A stretch of DNA of 22,257 bases from Flavobacterium sp. (GCF_021151785.1 NZ_JAGKWP010000038.1:1-22257), one strand, 5' to 3'. Shown: positions 1-8,090, counted from the first letter of the stretch. Made by a program: numbers and translations. The notes: generated from the sequence alone by a model not told the origin.

Positions 1-711
1 AAATTATTGTATTATAATTGTTTGAAATTTATTTGTGTTGCGAAAAATATACAAATTAAAGTTTCTAAAGAATTTAAATTCAATAATTTACAAGTAATTT
101 TAAATCCTATTGAAAATACAAAAATTAATCAATCCTTAGATGATAATATAGATCTAGATTTTGAATTCATTGTTGCTGCTGGTAGACTTCATGAAAGTAA
201 TGTTAAACAAATGGATGTTATAATTGAATTGTATGCTAAATCAATTTTGCCTTTAAAAAATATAAAACTTGTAATTTTAGGTAGTGGAGATTTAATACAA
301 AAACTTCAAAATTTAGCTCAAAATTTAAATGTACAAGATTTTGTGATTTTTAAAGGTCATGTTTCTAATCCATTTCCCTATTTTAAGCAAGCTAAATTTT
401 TAATTATGGCAAGTAAATTTGAGGGGTTTCCAATGGTGATTGTTGAATCTTTATATTGTAATTTACCAGTTGTTTCCTGGGATTTTAAATCAGGGCCAAA
501 TGAAATTATTGAAACAGGAATTAATGGAATATTAGTTGAAAACAAAAATGAAATCAAATTGATTGAAGCAATGAATAAAATGGTTACTGATTTTGATTTT
601 TATAATGAATGTAAACTTGGAGCAAGAAAAAGTGTTGAAAAATTTGATATAGAAGAAATTGGAGCAATTTGGATGAAATTATTTGAAAAATTACAAAATA
701 AAGGTGCATGA
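1..711 (+). CDS. Glycosyltransferase, GT4-like (5' end cut by window edge)
   Basis: This is the C-terminal part of a GT-B fold sugar transferase that probably adds a sugar from a nucleotide donor to a surface glycan (O-antigen or capsule) at the cytoplasmic face. The reading frame is open to base 1, so the N-terminal acceptor domain lies outside the window and the TTG at position 7 is unlikely to be the true start. Visible marks are the VAAGRLHESN strand that opens the donor domain of GT4 enzymes, the VILGSGD turn, and the donor-site EX7E motif in FEGFPMVIVESL, followed by a GPNEII segment. Its last codons overlap the next gene by 4 bp (ATGA), so the two are probably translated together. It is visibly more AT-rich than its downstream neighbour. 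The family call is firm; the sugar and linkage cannot be read from the sequence. Confidence 0.88.
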   Translation, partial: KLLYYNCLKFICVAKNIQIKVSKEFKFNNLQVILNPIENTKINQSLDDNIDLDFEFIVAAGRLHESNVKQMDVIIELYAKSILPLKNIKLVILGSGDLIQKLQNLAQNLNVQDFVIFKGHVSNPFPYFKQAKFLIMASKFEGFPMVIVESLYCNLPVVSWDFKSGPNEIIETGINGILVENKNEIKLIEAMNKMVTDFDFYNECKLGARKSVEKFDIEEIGAIWMKLFEKLQNKGA

Positions 712-1109
712 TAATTAAATTAATTGATATTCCGAAAATAACCAATACTAAAGGAAATATTGGTGTTATAGAAAATGAAACAATTCCTTTTGATGTGAAA
801 CGGGTCTATTATTTATTTGATGTACCAAGTGGAGCCAAAAGAGGAGGACATGCGCATAAAAAATTAAAGCAGATCTTGATCCCTATTTCGGGCAGTTTTG
901 ATGTGGTGTTGAAAGATGGAAAAAAGAAAGAGGTTATAACACTAAATCGTCCAGATAAAGGTTTGTTAATTGAGAATAGCATTTGGCGCGAATTAGAAAA
1001 TTTTTCATCCGGTGCCGTTTGTTTGGTATTAGCTTCTGAAGTATATGATGAGGAGGATTATATACGTAGTTTTAAGGAATATAAAGCCTTTGTCTCCAGT
1101 TCGTTATAA
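708..1109 (+). CDS. FdtA/QdtA/WxcM-type sugar-nucleotide 3,4-ketoisomerase (cupin)
   Basis: A 133-residue single-domain cupin of the family that isomerises dTDP-4-keto-6-deoxyglucose to the 3-keto sugar, the step before transamination to dTDP-3-amino-3,6-dideoxyhexoses such as Fuc3NAc or Qui3NAc. The conserved RGGHAHKKLKQ segment (His48, His50), the following GSFDVVL cupin strand, and the C-terminal DYIRSFKEY signature are all present and the length is normal. It overlaps the upstream glycosyltransferase by 4 bp, which places it in the glycan operon. The aminotransferase and acetyltransferase that usually follow are not downstream, because the next gene is convergent; they may lie upstream of the window. 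Its last 38 bp overlap the end of the convergent membrane-protein gene. Whether the product has galacto or gluco configuration cannot be decided from what is visible here. Confidence 0.85.
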   Translation: MIIKLIDIPKITNTKGNIGVIENETIPFDVKRVYYLFDVPSGAKRGGHAHKKLKQILIPISGSFDVVLKDGKKKEVITLNRPDKGLLIENSIWRELENFSSGAVCLVLASEVYDEEDYIRSFKEYKAFVSSSL

Positions 1110-2301
1110 TATTTGTTATTTGAAGTATAATCAGAGGATAAATAATGATATGAAAGCGATCTCCTTGATCTGTTGAAATAGCAGAAATTCCTATAATGTA
1201 AAGTATCATTAATGCAATAATAAGGTTTCCTTTTTTTATTTTTTTTAAATTGAAAAGAACTATTAGGGAAGAAATCAAACCGAATATGGTGAAAATACAA
1301 TTTTGAATTTTACTTATAACTTTAAAAAGAAACTGGCTCAAATCAAAATAATTAGTTTTATTAATGTTTTTGCAACCATGAACCGAAGCACTTCCTTTTG
1401 TACTATTTATATATAAATTTGAAAAATAGGCTTTTATTAAGTTTACTTTGTTATTCCTTAATTGGTTTGAAATATCTTTTTGGGCTAAACTTTTCATTTC
1501 TTGATGTGAAAGTTTTGAGGTTTCCATCACTCGTTTGTTTTTACCTTGAATAAACACTTCATTATTTTTAAAGCAATCTGCTTTTGTTCCTAAATAATTG
1601 TAATAGGTAGAACTATCAATATAACTCAATGTAAAATTGCCATAGGTTAGTTTCATCCCAATTAGTTGAATCATAAAAAGTAAAAAACTGAAATATAAAG
1701 CAATTGAGTATCGACTTTTAGTTATTTTTAAAATGTCTTTATAGTAAAAAATAATACAAATCAGAACTATACCTAAATTTAATGGTTTAATTAGACATGC
1801 TAAAATAAGCACTGATAAGGCATAAATTAAATGTTTAATTTTTTTATTTTCTGAATAGTTAACTAAATAATAAACAGTTAATAGTATTGTAGAAGTGAAA
1901 ATCGTTTCTGTTAGTAAATGAAAGATAATAAATATATTTCCAATGCAAATTGAAAATACAAGTGAGGCATAAAAGGCTATTTTTTTTGTAGTTATTGATA
2001 GGAGTGTTTTAAATAAAACATTGATAGTCGCAAACCAAAAAAGGATATTTAAAACTAGACTCCACAAGAAAATGGATTCAATATTTTTAGTAAATAGCAA
2101 TGGAATTCCATAAATTAAACTATACAAAAAAGGTCTGTGATCGTCTAATTTTAAATCAAAATACAACTCTTTACAAGCTAAAATATAAGAAAAACTATCT
2201 GGAAATTTATAGGTTTGAATATTAAGTTGACATAAGAATGCGATGATTATAAAAATCAAAAGTGAAATCAAATTTAAAAAACATTGATATTTTCTACTCA
2301 T
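1072..2301 (-). CDS. Polytopic membrane protein, GT39-like or glycan-locus protein
   Basis: A 409-residue integral membrane protein with roughly nine to eleven hydrophobic segments: an N-terminal helix at about residues 8-25, a dense membrane region at about 55-225, a soluble stretch at about 230-310, and a further membrane region at about 330-400. Near the N-terminus the pattern FPDSFSYILACKEL followed by DDHRPFLYSLIYG resembles the first extracytoplasmic loop of GT39/PMT-like lipid-linked sugar transferases, where an acidic residue is catalytic. This suggests a polyprenyl-phosphate-sugar dependent transferase, but the similarity is short, so I infer function only weakly. Its start overlaps the stop of the preceding glycosyltransferase (ATGA), so it is the last gene of the leftward operon. 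Its 3' end overlaps the convergent cupin gene and no terminator is visible between them. Confidence 0.72.
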   Translation of the reverse strand: MSRKYQCFLNLISLLIFIIIAFLCQLNIQTYKFPDSFSYILACKELYFDLKLDDHRPFLYSLIYGIPLLFTKNIESIFLWSLVLNILFWFATINVLFKTLLSITTKKIAFYASLVFSICIGNIFIIFHLLTETIFTSTILLTVYYLVNYSENKKIKHLIYALSVLILACLIKPLNLGIVLICIIFYYKDILKITKSRYSIALYFSFLLFMIQLIGMKLTYGNFTLSYIDSSTYYNYLGTKADCFKNNEVFIQGKNKRVMETSKLSHQEMKSLAQKDISNQLRNNKVNLIKAYFSNLYINSTKGSASVHGCKNINKTNYFDLSQFLFKVISKIQNCIFTIFGLISSLIVLFNLKKIKKGNLIIALMILYIIGISAISTDQGDRFHIIIYPLIILQITNIITNWRQRLYIP

Positions 2302-3437
2302 TTTGAATATATGTCTACATATTTTTGAGCTATCATTTTTGAATCATGATACTTCTCTACAAATGTCTTAGCTTTTTGTCCAATTTCATCGATTTTTGCT
2401 CTGTTTTCTATTAAAAAGGATAATTTTTCAATCATGTAGTTTACATCTGGAAGGGCATTTATACAAATTTCATCTTCTTGTAAATTATAAAATTTTAGAA
2501 ATTGAGTTTCTGCACCTGTAAACACTACTTTTCCTAACAACATGGCTTCTAATGCGTTATAACCTTGGTCAAATGAATAGACTTGATCTAGAACAATATC
2601 CGCTTTTTCAAAATACAATTGGTATTCTGAATAGGGTGTGTTTTGAGCTACTAGTATTTCAACTTCATTGGGATATTTCTTCTCTATGACTTCCAAAGCT
2701 TTTTGGAAAAAAGGAATCCCTTTTTTTATCGCATTACCAGAATTAATTCCTAATAGGATAGTGATTTTTGAATTTTTATCATTTGTCTTTCGACTTTCGA
2801 CTATGTCAATAGGATAGGGGATGTAACCACAATACTTTGTATTTGTTTGCAATGCATCTATGTAATCAAAGTCAGTAGCAATAATTCCAGAACAATTGGA
2901 ATAAATGAGTTGGGTTATTTTTTGAAATGAAGGTTGTATATAATCAAAATAATAATTATATATTTTTTTATATCGAGATGGGTGCTCCAGATAAGGCGTC
3001 ATCACCGAATATTTTGGTTTTTTGCTCAACATATACTTGACTTGATACGAGTCTACTCCACAACTCAATAAAAAAATCTTATTATTTTGTTTGAATAACT
3101 TTTTAAGAAGAAAATATTCTAATCCAGTAGAAGTTTGTATAGGCCATTCGTTAATTAATTGCACCACATCATAATTCTTGAATTTTGATAAGTTCCACCA
3201 AAATCGGAGGCCGTGTTCTAACAGCGCTAAATCAAAGTTAAAAATGCGATACCAAAGTTGTCTAGGAATATTTCCTAATTTCGATTTAAAAAATGAGGCT
3301 TTAATGGATACATCAGCTGGAAAATCTTTAAAACCATCACCATTATTTACTAAAGTAACCTCGTGCCCTAATGCATTAAGACCTTTTTTTAAATTATTGT
3401 GTAAACCACTGAATTCTCCAACTAAAAGTATTTTCAT
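2298..3437 (-). CDS. Glycosyltransferase, GT-B fold (GT4-like)
   Basis: A 379-residue cytoplasmic or peripheral sugar transferase. The N-terminus MKILLVGEFSGLHNNLKKGL is the first Rossmann strand and glycine-rich turn of the acceptor domain. The donor domain begins near residue 225 (KITILLGINSGNAIKKG) and contains a degenerate donor-site segment, DQGYNALEAMLLGKVV, where GT4 enzymes bind the nucleotide sugar. The C-terminal helices (AKTFVEKYHD) are typical. It overlaps its upstream neighbour by one base (TAATG) and its downstream neighbour by four bases, so translation is tightly coupled within the glycan operon. The weak EX7E pattern means a GT4 assignment is likely rather than certain. Donor and acceptor are unknown. 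Confidence 0.8.
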   Translation of the reverse strand: MKILLVGEFSGLHNNLKKGLNALGHEVTLVNNGDGFKDFPADVSIKASFFKSKLGNIPRQLWYRIFNFDLALLEHGLRFWWNLSKFKNYDVVQLINEWPIQTSTGLEYFLLKKLFKQNNKIFLLSCGVDSYQVKYMLSKKPKYSVMTPYLEHPSRYKKIYNYYFDYIQPSFQKITQLIYSNCSGIIATDFDYIDALQTNTKYCGYIPYPIDIVESRKTNDKNSKITILLGINSGNAIKKGIPFFQKALEVIEKKYPNEVEILVAQNTPYSEYQLYFEKADIVLDQVYSFDQGYNALEAMLLGKVVFTGAETQFLKFYNLQEDEICINALPDVNYMIEKLSFLIENRAKIDEIGQKAKTFVEKYHDSKMIAQKYVDIYSK

Positions 3438-4372
3438 TAATTGTAAGTTGAAATCTTGATGTTAAATTTAAGTAATAAAATTTTAATAGAATCAATTGTT
3501 AAAAGCATAAAAGTTGGTAGACTTAATAAAAACGCCTGTTTCCAATTCAAATTTTCTTTATGAATGGGTGAAATTACTTTTTTCCATCGTGAATCACCGC
3601 ATTTTTTTAATCGTTTACCCAAAACATAGCGCTCAAAATCCAAATACCTTTTCAAATTGGGAAGATTTTTAGCCCAATCTTCATACAAATCAAAGTTAGG
3701 AATAGTTTTGTTTTTAATGCTGCTATTCGTTATTTGATTACTGGTTTGCATGAAATATATCATTTGCGGAGAATTCGAATAAGCCAATTTAAAATGATAA
3801 TTGGCTCTGATGTTAAAATCTAAATCTTCAGAAAATTGGATGTCTTCATTATAAAGACCAATTTTTTCAAAAACCGATTTATGAAAACAAACACTACCAT
3901 GACAATAAATCCCTTGTTTTAAATTAAGAGCAAAAAAATCAATATATCCCTTAAAATTGGGGGCTAAATTCTCCGAACCATTAAAAGGTGTTTTGAGCGT
4001 TGTTTCCCAAATTTCTTCATAATTGGTTGCAAAAATTTTGGCATCAGGAAATTCTTGAGTTAAGGTAAAGATATGTTCTAAAAAAGTAGGTTTCCAGACA
4101 TCGTCAGCATCTAAATATGTAATGAAATTTGAAGTAGCATTTTTAATACCCGTATTTCGTGCAGCTGCCAATCCTTTATTTTTTTCATGATGAATTATCT
4201 TTACCTTTTCAGATAGAAATTCTTCTACAACAAAAATACTATCATCAGTTGAAGCATCGTTTACAACAAGGATTTCAAAATCAGTAAAAGTTTGATCCAT
4301 AATACTTGTCAAAGCATTTCGAATATAACTTACTTTGTTGTACAATGGAACAATGACTGAAATGAAAGGCAT
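3437..4372 (-). CDS. Glycosyltransferase family 2 (GT-A fold)
   Basis: A 311-residue inverting GT2 enzyme. The N-terminus FISVIVPLYNKVSYIRNAL is the hallmark first strand and loop of GT2 proteins. It is followed by the DILVVNDASTDDS nucleotide-binding region (here FEILVVNDASTDDS), the AAARNTG-like element (LAAARNTGIKNA), and the metal-binding DxD-type motif YLDADDVW near residue 92. A later FSEDLDF segment matches the usual ED acceptor/base motif near residue 180. A hydrophobic stretch at about 277-300 may hold the protein at the membrane. The gene sits 15 bp downstream of another glycosyltransferase and shares one base with the next, consistent with one operon making a surface polysaccharide. 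The sugar specificity cannot be told. Confidence 0.92.
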   Translation of the reverse strand: MPFISVIVPLYNKVSYIRNALTSIMDQTFTDFEILVVNDASTDDSIFVVEEFLSEKVKIIHHEKNKGLAAARNTGIKNATSNFITYLDADDVWKPTFLEHIFTLTQEFPDAKIFATNYEEIWETTLKTPFNGSENLAPNFKGYIDFFALNLKQGIYCHGSVCFHKSVFEKIGLYNEDIQFSEDLDFNIRANYHFKLAYSNSPQMIYFMQTSNQITNSSIKNKTIPNFDLYEDWAKNLPNLKRYLDFERYVLGKRLKKCGDSRWKKVISPIHKENLNWKQAFLLSLPTFMLLTIDSIKILLLKFNIKISTYN

Positions 4373-4387
4373 CTTGAAATATGTTTT

Positions 4388-5488
4388 TTAAGCGTTGAGC
4401 ATGTAGTCAAAAACAGCTGGCCAATTCTTTAATTCTGTTGAAGAATCAAAAGTAACAGAATTTCCAGAATAAACTATAGTTTGATCAACAAATTGAGTGA
4501 TTAAATGAGCTAATTCTTTAGTTTTTGTTGTGTCAAAAAATGAAACTAAATCATAAGTTCCACATGCTTCTTTAGCATAAGGTAAATCTGCTAACAATAA
4601 AGGCTTGTTATAAGCTTTGGCTTCAGAAATGGGTAAGCCCCAAGTTTCAATTTTAGAAGGGAAAATTAAGGCATCCATACTATTGTACATTGCTAATAAT
4701 TGTTTCCGATTTACCTTTGGATGAAAAACAACCGAAGTTAAATGACCATAAGTAGATTCTAAATATTGTGCATATTTAGACGGATTATCTTTGATTGTGG
4801 TGAAGTGAAATTGTACTTTATCCCTAACAAAATCAGGTAAAAGGGGAATAGCATTAAGAATCACTTCATGGTTTTTATAGCTCCTTGGGAAACTAGGATA
4901 TAGAAAATGAATTTTTCCTGAATCAAAGGGATATTTTTCTTCGGTTAGTTGCTCAACAAATGGAGGAGGAGTGACTATAATATTAGACAATCCAAATCGT
5001 TTTTCAAATTCATCTTTAATCCAGTGTTGTTGCACAAAAACACAATGGTTTTTTTTGATATTAAATTGGAATAAATAATCATATAGCAAATGGAAAATAC
5101 CAATTTTGATATCGAATTGCCAATCTTTCCATGTAGGTTTAAAAAAAGTAGTAGGATGATGGCAATACACAAATTGCTTTTTACTTACAACATTAGGGGT
5201 GGTATCATGCAATGAAAACCAAATGTCTGGTTGTAGTTCTTGGGATAGTTTTTTGAAATAAAAATACTCATAATACAACCTTTTGAACCAAGATTTTTTT
5301 GAATCAGGAAATTCTAAATATTGAATATGAGGAAATTCTAATCCTTTTTTTGATGGAACCAAAGCAATAAGTTCAAGTTCTGCAGGGTTACAATAAGTAG
5401 ATAATTCTTTAAGTACATTGTGAAGAATGGTGAAAATTCCACCTTCAACCATATTGATACCTGAAATAATGATTCGTTTCTTTTTCAA
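4388..5488 (-). CDS. Glycosyltransferase, GT4 family (TTG start)
   Basis: A 366-residue GT-B sugar transferase and the first gene of the leftward glycan operon. The first strand RIIISGINMVEGGIFTILHN contains the glycine-rich acceptor-domain turn. Residues about 183-200 (KIHFLYPSFPRSYKNHE) begin the donor domain with the usual SFPRSYKN loop, and the donor-site motif is ETWGLPISEAKAYNKPLL with the EX7E pair. The start codon is TTG at 5486-5488; the next in-frame ATG would delete the first Rossmann strand, so the TTG start is preferred. A TAnnTTTG element (5507-5514) lies about 20 bp upstream. Expected product: cytoplasmic-face transferase for O-antigen or capsule. Substrate unknown. Confidence 0.88.
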   Translation of the reverse strand: MKKKRIIISGINMVEGGIFTILHNVLKELSTYCNPAELELIALVPSKKGLEFPHIQYLEFPDSKKSWFKRLYYEYFYFKKLSQELQPDIWFSLHDTTPNVVSKKQFVYCHHPTTFFKPTWKDWQFDIKIGIFHLLYDYLFQFNIKKNHCVFVQQHWIKDEFEKRFGLSNIIVTPPPFVEQLTEEKYPFDSGKIHFLYPSFPRSYKNHEVILNAIPLLPDFVRDKVQFHFTTIKDNPSKYAQYLESTYGHLTSVVFHPKVNRKQLLAMYNSMDALIFPSKIETWGLPISEAKAYNKPLLLADLPYAKEACGTYDLVSFFDTTKTKELAHLITQFVDQTIVYSGNSVTFDSSTELKNWPAVFDYMLNA

Positions 5489-5506
5489 AATGAGGATCTT
5501 TTAATA

Positions 5507-5514
5507 CAAAAATA
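5507..5514 (-). promoter_or_regulatory. Putative -7 element of the glycan operon promoter
   Basis: On the minus strand the bases read TATTTTTG, matching the Bacteroidota TAnnTTTG element, 18 bp upstream of the TTG start of the first glycosyltransferase gene. No clear TTG is seen 19-22 bp further upstream, so the -33 part is weak and the call is tentative. Confidence 0.4.
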
Positions 5515-5552
5515 AAACTAAGTTAATAAAAAGGATCTAACATAGTAATCAC

Positions 5553-5933
5553 TTATTTTTCTATTAACATTTTCCCAGCAATAATCAACAATACAATACC
5601 AAAGATTTTCTTTAACATTTTTTGATCCAAGTTGATGGCTAGTTTGCTGCCAAGAATACTTCCAATAACAAAGAAAACAGCAATAATCAGTGCAAATTTA
5701 ACATTGATATGGCCTTCTTGATAATAATTATATACGGCCACTGCGGTTACTGGAACAGCCAGTACAGCCAAACTAGTTCCCTGCGCTTGATGTTGCGACA
5801 TGCCAAAAAATAAAACCATTAAAGGAACCATAATGACACCACCTCCAACACCGACAAGGCCACTCAAAACGCCGGCTAAAATTCCAATAATAAGTAACGA
5901 AAGAACAGTTTGTAAGGTCATGGTTGTTTTCAT
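5553..5933 (-). CDS. TauE/SafE-family membrane transporter, single-repeat form
   Basis: A 126-residue inner-membrane protein with about four hydrophobic helices. The diagnostic TauE/SafE signature GVLSGLVGVGGGVIMVPLM is at residues about 20-38, followed by QAQGTSLAVL, the usual second motif. The family is associated with export of sulfite, sulfoacetate or other organosulfur anions. Typical members have about 250 residues built from two such repeats; this one holds only one and would have to act as a dimer. The end KKIFGIVLLIIAGKMLI is a normal family repeat ending, so this is probably a genuine short form rather than a truncation. It lies 12 bp after the lytic transglycosylase gene and is likely cotranscribed with it. 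The exported substrate is unknown. Confidence 0.83.
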   Translation of the reverse strand: MKTTMTLQTVLSLLIIGILAGVLSGLVGVGGGVIMVPLMVLFFGMSQHQAQGTSLAVLAVPVTAVAVYNYYQEGHINVKFALIIAVFFVIGSILGSKLAINLDQKMLKKIFGIVLLIIAGKMLIEK

Positions 5934-5945
5934 GTTAAGTGGTTT

Positions 5946-6839
5946 TTACTTTTGATATCCCTCAATTGGAATATGTATCTCGTATGCTTTTTTAGTCGCA
6001 TTTTCTAATTTTTTATCTCGAAGCCAAGGATTGTGCGTTTTTAAAATTTTATAATTAATTCCTTGTTTTAAAGCAAAATCAGCTAAATCTGTAATTGTAC
6101 TATCAACGGTAATTTTTTTAACCATTACATTTTTATAAAGAGCTTGTTCAGGAATTAAATAACCGTATTTCTCAGGATTTTTCATAATTTCTTTTAACGC
6201 TAAAATGCGAAATACATAACGAGCCGTTTCTTCTGTTAGCCACAAATCATAATAATCGTTTGATTTTTGAAATTCAATTTGTTTCTGTAAACCACTCATA
6301 CCTCCGTTGTAAGAAGCTGCAGCCATTGTCCAAGATCCAAACTTTTCTTTAGCACGTTTCAAATATTCACATGCCGCCTGAGTTGATTTTTCTAAATGAT
6401 ATCGTTCATCTACTTGCTCTCTAACTTCTAGTCCTTTTTCTTTGGCCGTTTCAGGCATAAATTGCCACACCCCTTTGGCTCCTGAAGGCGAAACAGCATT
6501 GACTAAACCACTTTCAATTACAGCTAAATACTTAAAATCATCCGGAACACCATTTTTGGCTAAAATAGGTTCAATAATTGGAAATACCCTATTGGCACGT
6601 TTAATTAATAAAGACGTAGTAGAATTCATATTGATGTTAATCGACATTTCTCTATCTAAACGCTCCTTTACATCGGTTAAACTAGTAGGTACTCGTTCTC
6701 CTGCAAAATCCATTTCTAATGGATAATCTTTATGGTATTTTGAATAAGCCACATTTTTGGTAGTAGAATATATCAAAGCACTACCAATTACAATTAATAA
6801 GGCTAATAAGCCTATTCTATTCATCACTTTCATAATCAT
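5946..6839 (-). CDS. Membrane-anchored lytic murein transglycosylase (MltD/Slt-like)
   Basis: This enzyme cleaves the MurNAc-GlcNAc bond of peptidoglycan to give 1,6-anhydroMurNAc ends. It has an N-terminal signal anchor (about residues 10-26) followed by a periplasmic SLT goose-type domain. LAVIESGLVNAVSPSGAKG carries the catalytic Glu (about residue 109 from this start), then GVWQFMPETA, and AAASYNGGM near 174-182. The C-terminal 60 residues (ITDLADFALKQGINYKILKTHN) resemble a degenerate LysM or MltD-like tail. A longer frame begins at a TTG at 6866, but that codon lies inside a TAACTTTG promoter element, so I chose the ATG at 6839; the ATG at 6833 is equally possible. The TauE/SafE gene follows after 12 bp. 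Confidence 0.9.
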   Translation of the reverse strand: MIMKVMNRIGLLALLIVIGSALIYSTTKNVAYSKYHKDYPLEMDFAGERVPTSLTDVKERLDREMSININMNSTTSLLIKRANRVFPIIEPILAKNGVPDDFKYLAVIESGLVNAVSPSGAKGVWQFMPETAKEKGLEVREQVDERYHLEKSTQAACEYLKRAKEKFGSWTMAAASYNGGMSGLQKQIEFQKSNDYYDLWLTEETARYVFRILALKEIMKNPEKYGYLIPEQALYKNVMVKKITVDSTITDLADFALKQGINYKILKTHNPWLRDKKLENATKKAYEIHIPIEGYQK

Positions 6840-6863
6840 AGTCAAATTTATGCGTTTCAAGTA

Positions 6864-6871
6864 CAAAGTTA
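6864..6871 (-). promoter_or_regulatory. -7 promoter element of the transglycosylase gene
   Basis: The minus strand reads TAACTTTG, an exact TAnnTTTG match, about 25 bp upstream of the chosen ATG. A transcript starting some 7 bp downstream would exclude the TTG at 6866 as a start, which supports the shorter protein. The -33 part is not distinct. Confidence 0.6.
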
Positions 6872-6892
6872 GGTAATAAATGTTACATAAAT

Positions 6893-7555
6893 CTATTCTA
6901 AAATAAGTTGAGGTAAATGTTCATTAAACCATTTAAATTTAGTAATAATCATGATATGTGTGCCACCATGAAGGGTAATACAGTTTTTGATGTGTTTAAT
7001 AGGAAAAACGATGTCATTATCACCGTGAATGTGAATAACACGTGAATCAGCAACAGTTCGATTCCAATGGAGAATATTCTTTATGGACCAATCTAAATAT
7101 TGTGTTTGCTTCATGTATAAGTATTTGTTGTAGAGTTTAATTTGTTTAGCGATGACACTTTTTCCTTTTGCATAACGAGCTAAATAATTTATTTTTCCTA
7201 ACCAACTCGTAGGTAGTAGTTTATAAAAATGGGTAGCCTTTGCAAAACGCATAGTAGCTGGTAACTCTTGATTGCTTTTAACGCTTGAAATAATAATTAT
7301 CTTTTTTATTTTTACAAATGATGCCATTTCCTGAACCATTATTCCACCAAAGGAAACACCAACTAAAACTACCTCTACATTTTTTGGAATGGGAGCACAC
7401 ATTCTCTCAGCATAAGAAGCAATGGTATCATCAGGCTCAGGTAAAATCCAATCAATATAATGCACATCAAAGAGCGATTCAGGTAATTGAATATATTCAA
7501 AAATACGAGTACTAGCGGCTAAACCCGGAACAAAATAAACAGAAATCTTAGGCAT
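6893..7555 (-). CDS. Alpha/beta-hydrolase
   Basis: A 220-residue cytoplasmic hydrolase with the alpha/beta fold and no signal peptide. FVPGLAAS (residues 8-15) forms the oxyanion-hole loop, GVSFGG (66-71) is the nucleophile elbow with Ser68, HGDND (177-181) carries the likely acid, and GGTHIMI places the catalytic His at about residue 200. The length is near the lower end for the superfamily and the lid is short. Substrate and pathway cannot be assigned; members act on esters, thioesters or other acyl bonds. It is followed by the transglycosylase gene, which has its own promoter, so the two need not form an operon. Confidence 0.82.
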   Translation of the reverse strand: MPKISVYFVPGLAASTRIFEYIQLPESLFDVHYIDWILPEPDDTIASYAERMCAPIPKNVEVVLVGVSFGGIMVQEMASFVKIKKIIIISSVKSNQELPATMRFAKATHFYKLLPTSWLGKINYLARYAKGKSVIAKQIKLYNKYLYMKQTQYLDWSIKNILHWNRTVADSRVIHIHGDNDIVFPIKHIKNCITLHGGTHIMIITKFKWFNEHLPQLILE

Positions 7556-7676
7556 TATGCTTTTCTAAATTTGTTTAAAATTATAACTTTATTTTTATAC
7601 CATTAAATTATATCATCAAATTAACGTTAATTTGTTAATCTTTTTAGTAATTCAATGAATTTCTTTTAGTTGGGTA

Positions 7677-7707
7677 TTGACTTGATTTAATTTTATCACT
7701 AATTTTG
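7677..7707 (+). promoter_or_regulatory. Promoter of the GNAT-like gene
   Basis: TTG at 7677-7679, a 20-bp spacer, then TAATTTTG at 7700-7707 fit the Bacteroidota primary-sigma consensus. Transcription would start near 7714, leaving a 5' leader of about 57 nt before the ATG at 7771. Confidence 0.6.
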
Positions 7708-7770
7708 CAAAAATTTTCAACAAATAACAAAACATTTTTGAAATTGTTTACATAGAATACAAAATTACCC

Positions 7771-8055
7771 ATGGCTACTATTAAAAACAACGAGTTATTA
7801 CGACAGTTTGAAACTACTACGGATAACGGACTATTGACAATTGAGTATGCAGTACAAGAAAGAAAAATCTTTTTAACCAAGTTGTGTGCTGTAGAAAACG
7901 AAGCAGAAGAAAATGTAGATGATTTTATTAAAGATGTACTCGAAATTGCACAAGAGAAAAAATATAAAGTAGTACCTACTAATACTAAAATAGTAGCATT
8001 CTTTAGAAAAAACAAGTCTTATAAAGATTTACTACCTCCGGGAATTAAAATATAA
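7771..8055 (+). CDS. Small GNAT-like N-acetyltransferase (YjdJ/Acetyltransf_CG type)
   Basis: A 94-residue cytoplasmic protein resembling the minimal GNAT-like family with one short acyl-CoA-binding core. NGLLTIEYAVQERKIFLTKLCAV corresponds to the first beta strands, VDDFIKDVLEIAQEKKYKVVPTNTKI to the helix and the conserved K-V-P-x-N/C strand, and FFRKNKSYKDLLPPG to the usual C-terminal ending of family members. The substrate is unknown, and some members may not be active acetyltransferases. The gene stands alone with its own promoter and a strong hairpin terminator 6 bp after the stop codon. Confidence 0.75.
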   Translation: MATIKNNELLRQFETTTDNGLLTIEYAVQERKIFLTKLCAVENEAEENVDDFIKDVLEIAQEKKYKVVPTNTKIVAFFRKNKSYKDLLPPGIKI

Positions 8056-8061
8056 AGGTAT

Positions 8062-8090
8062 AAAAAAAGAAGCTCAAGGCTTCTTTTTTT
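8062..8090. terminator. Bidirectional terminator between the GNAT-like gene and mtaB
   Basis: A perfect 12-bp inverted repeat (8062-8073 with 8079-8090, core AAGAAGC/GCTTCTT) with a 5-nt loop and T/A tracts on both sides. It serves the rightward GNAT-like gene and the leftward mtaB gene; the mtaB stop codon (8089-8091) lies at the edge of the stem. Confidence 0.85.

Noticed and set aside
1058..1300. Short minus-strand frame at 1058-1300
   Set aside because: It overlaps the membrane-protein coding sequence in another frame and has no recognisable features.
6840..6866. TTG at 6866 as the start of the lytic transglycosylase
   Set aside because: It lies inside a TAACTTTG element, and the extra residues are hydrophilic and precede the signal anchor.
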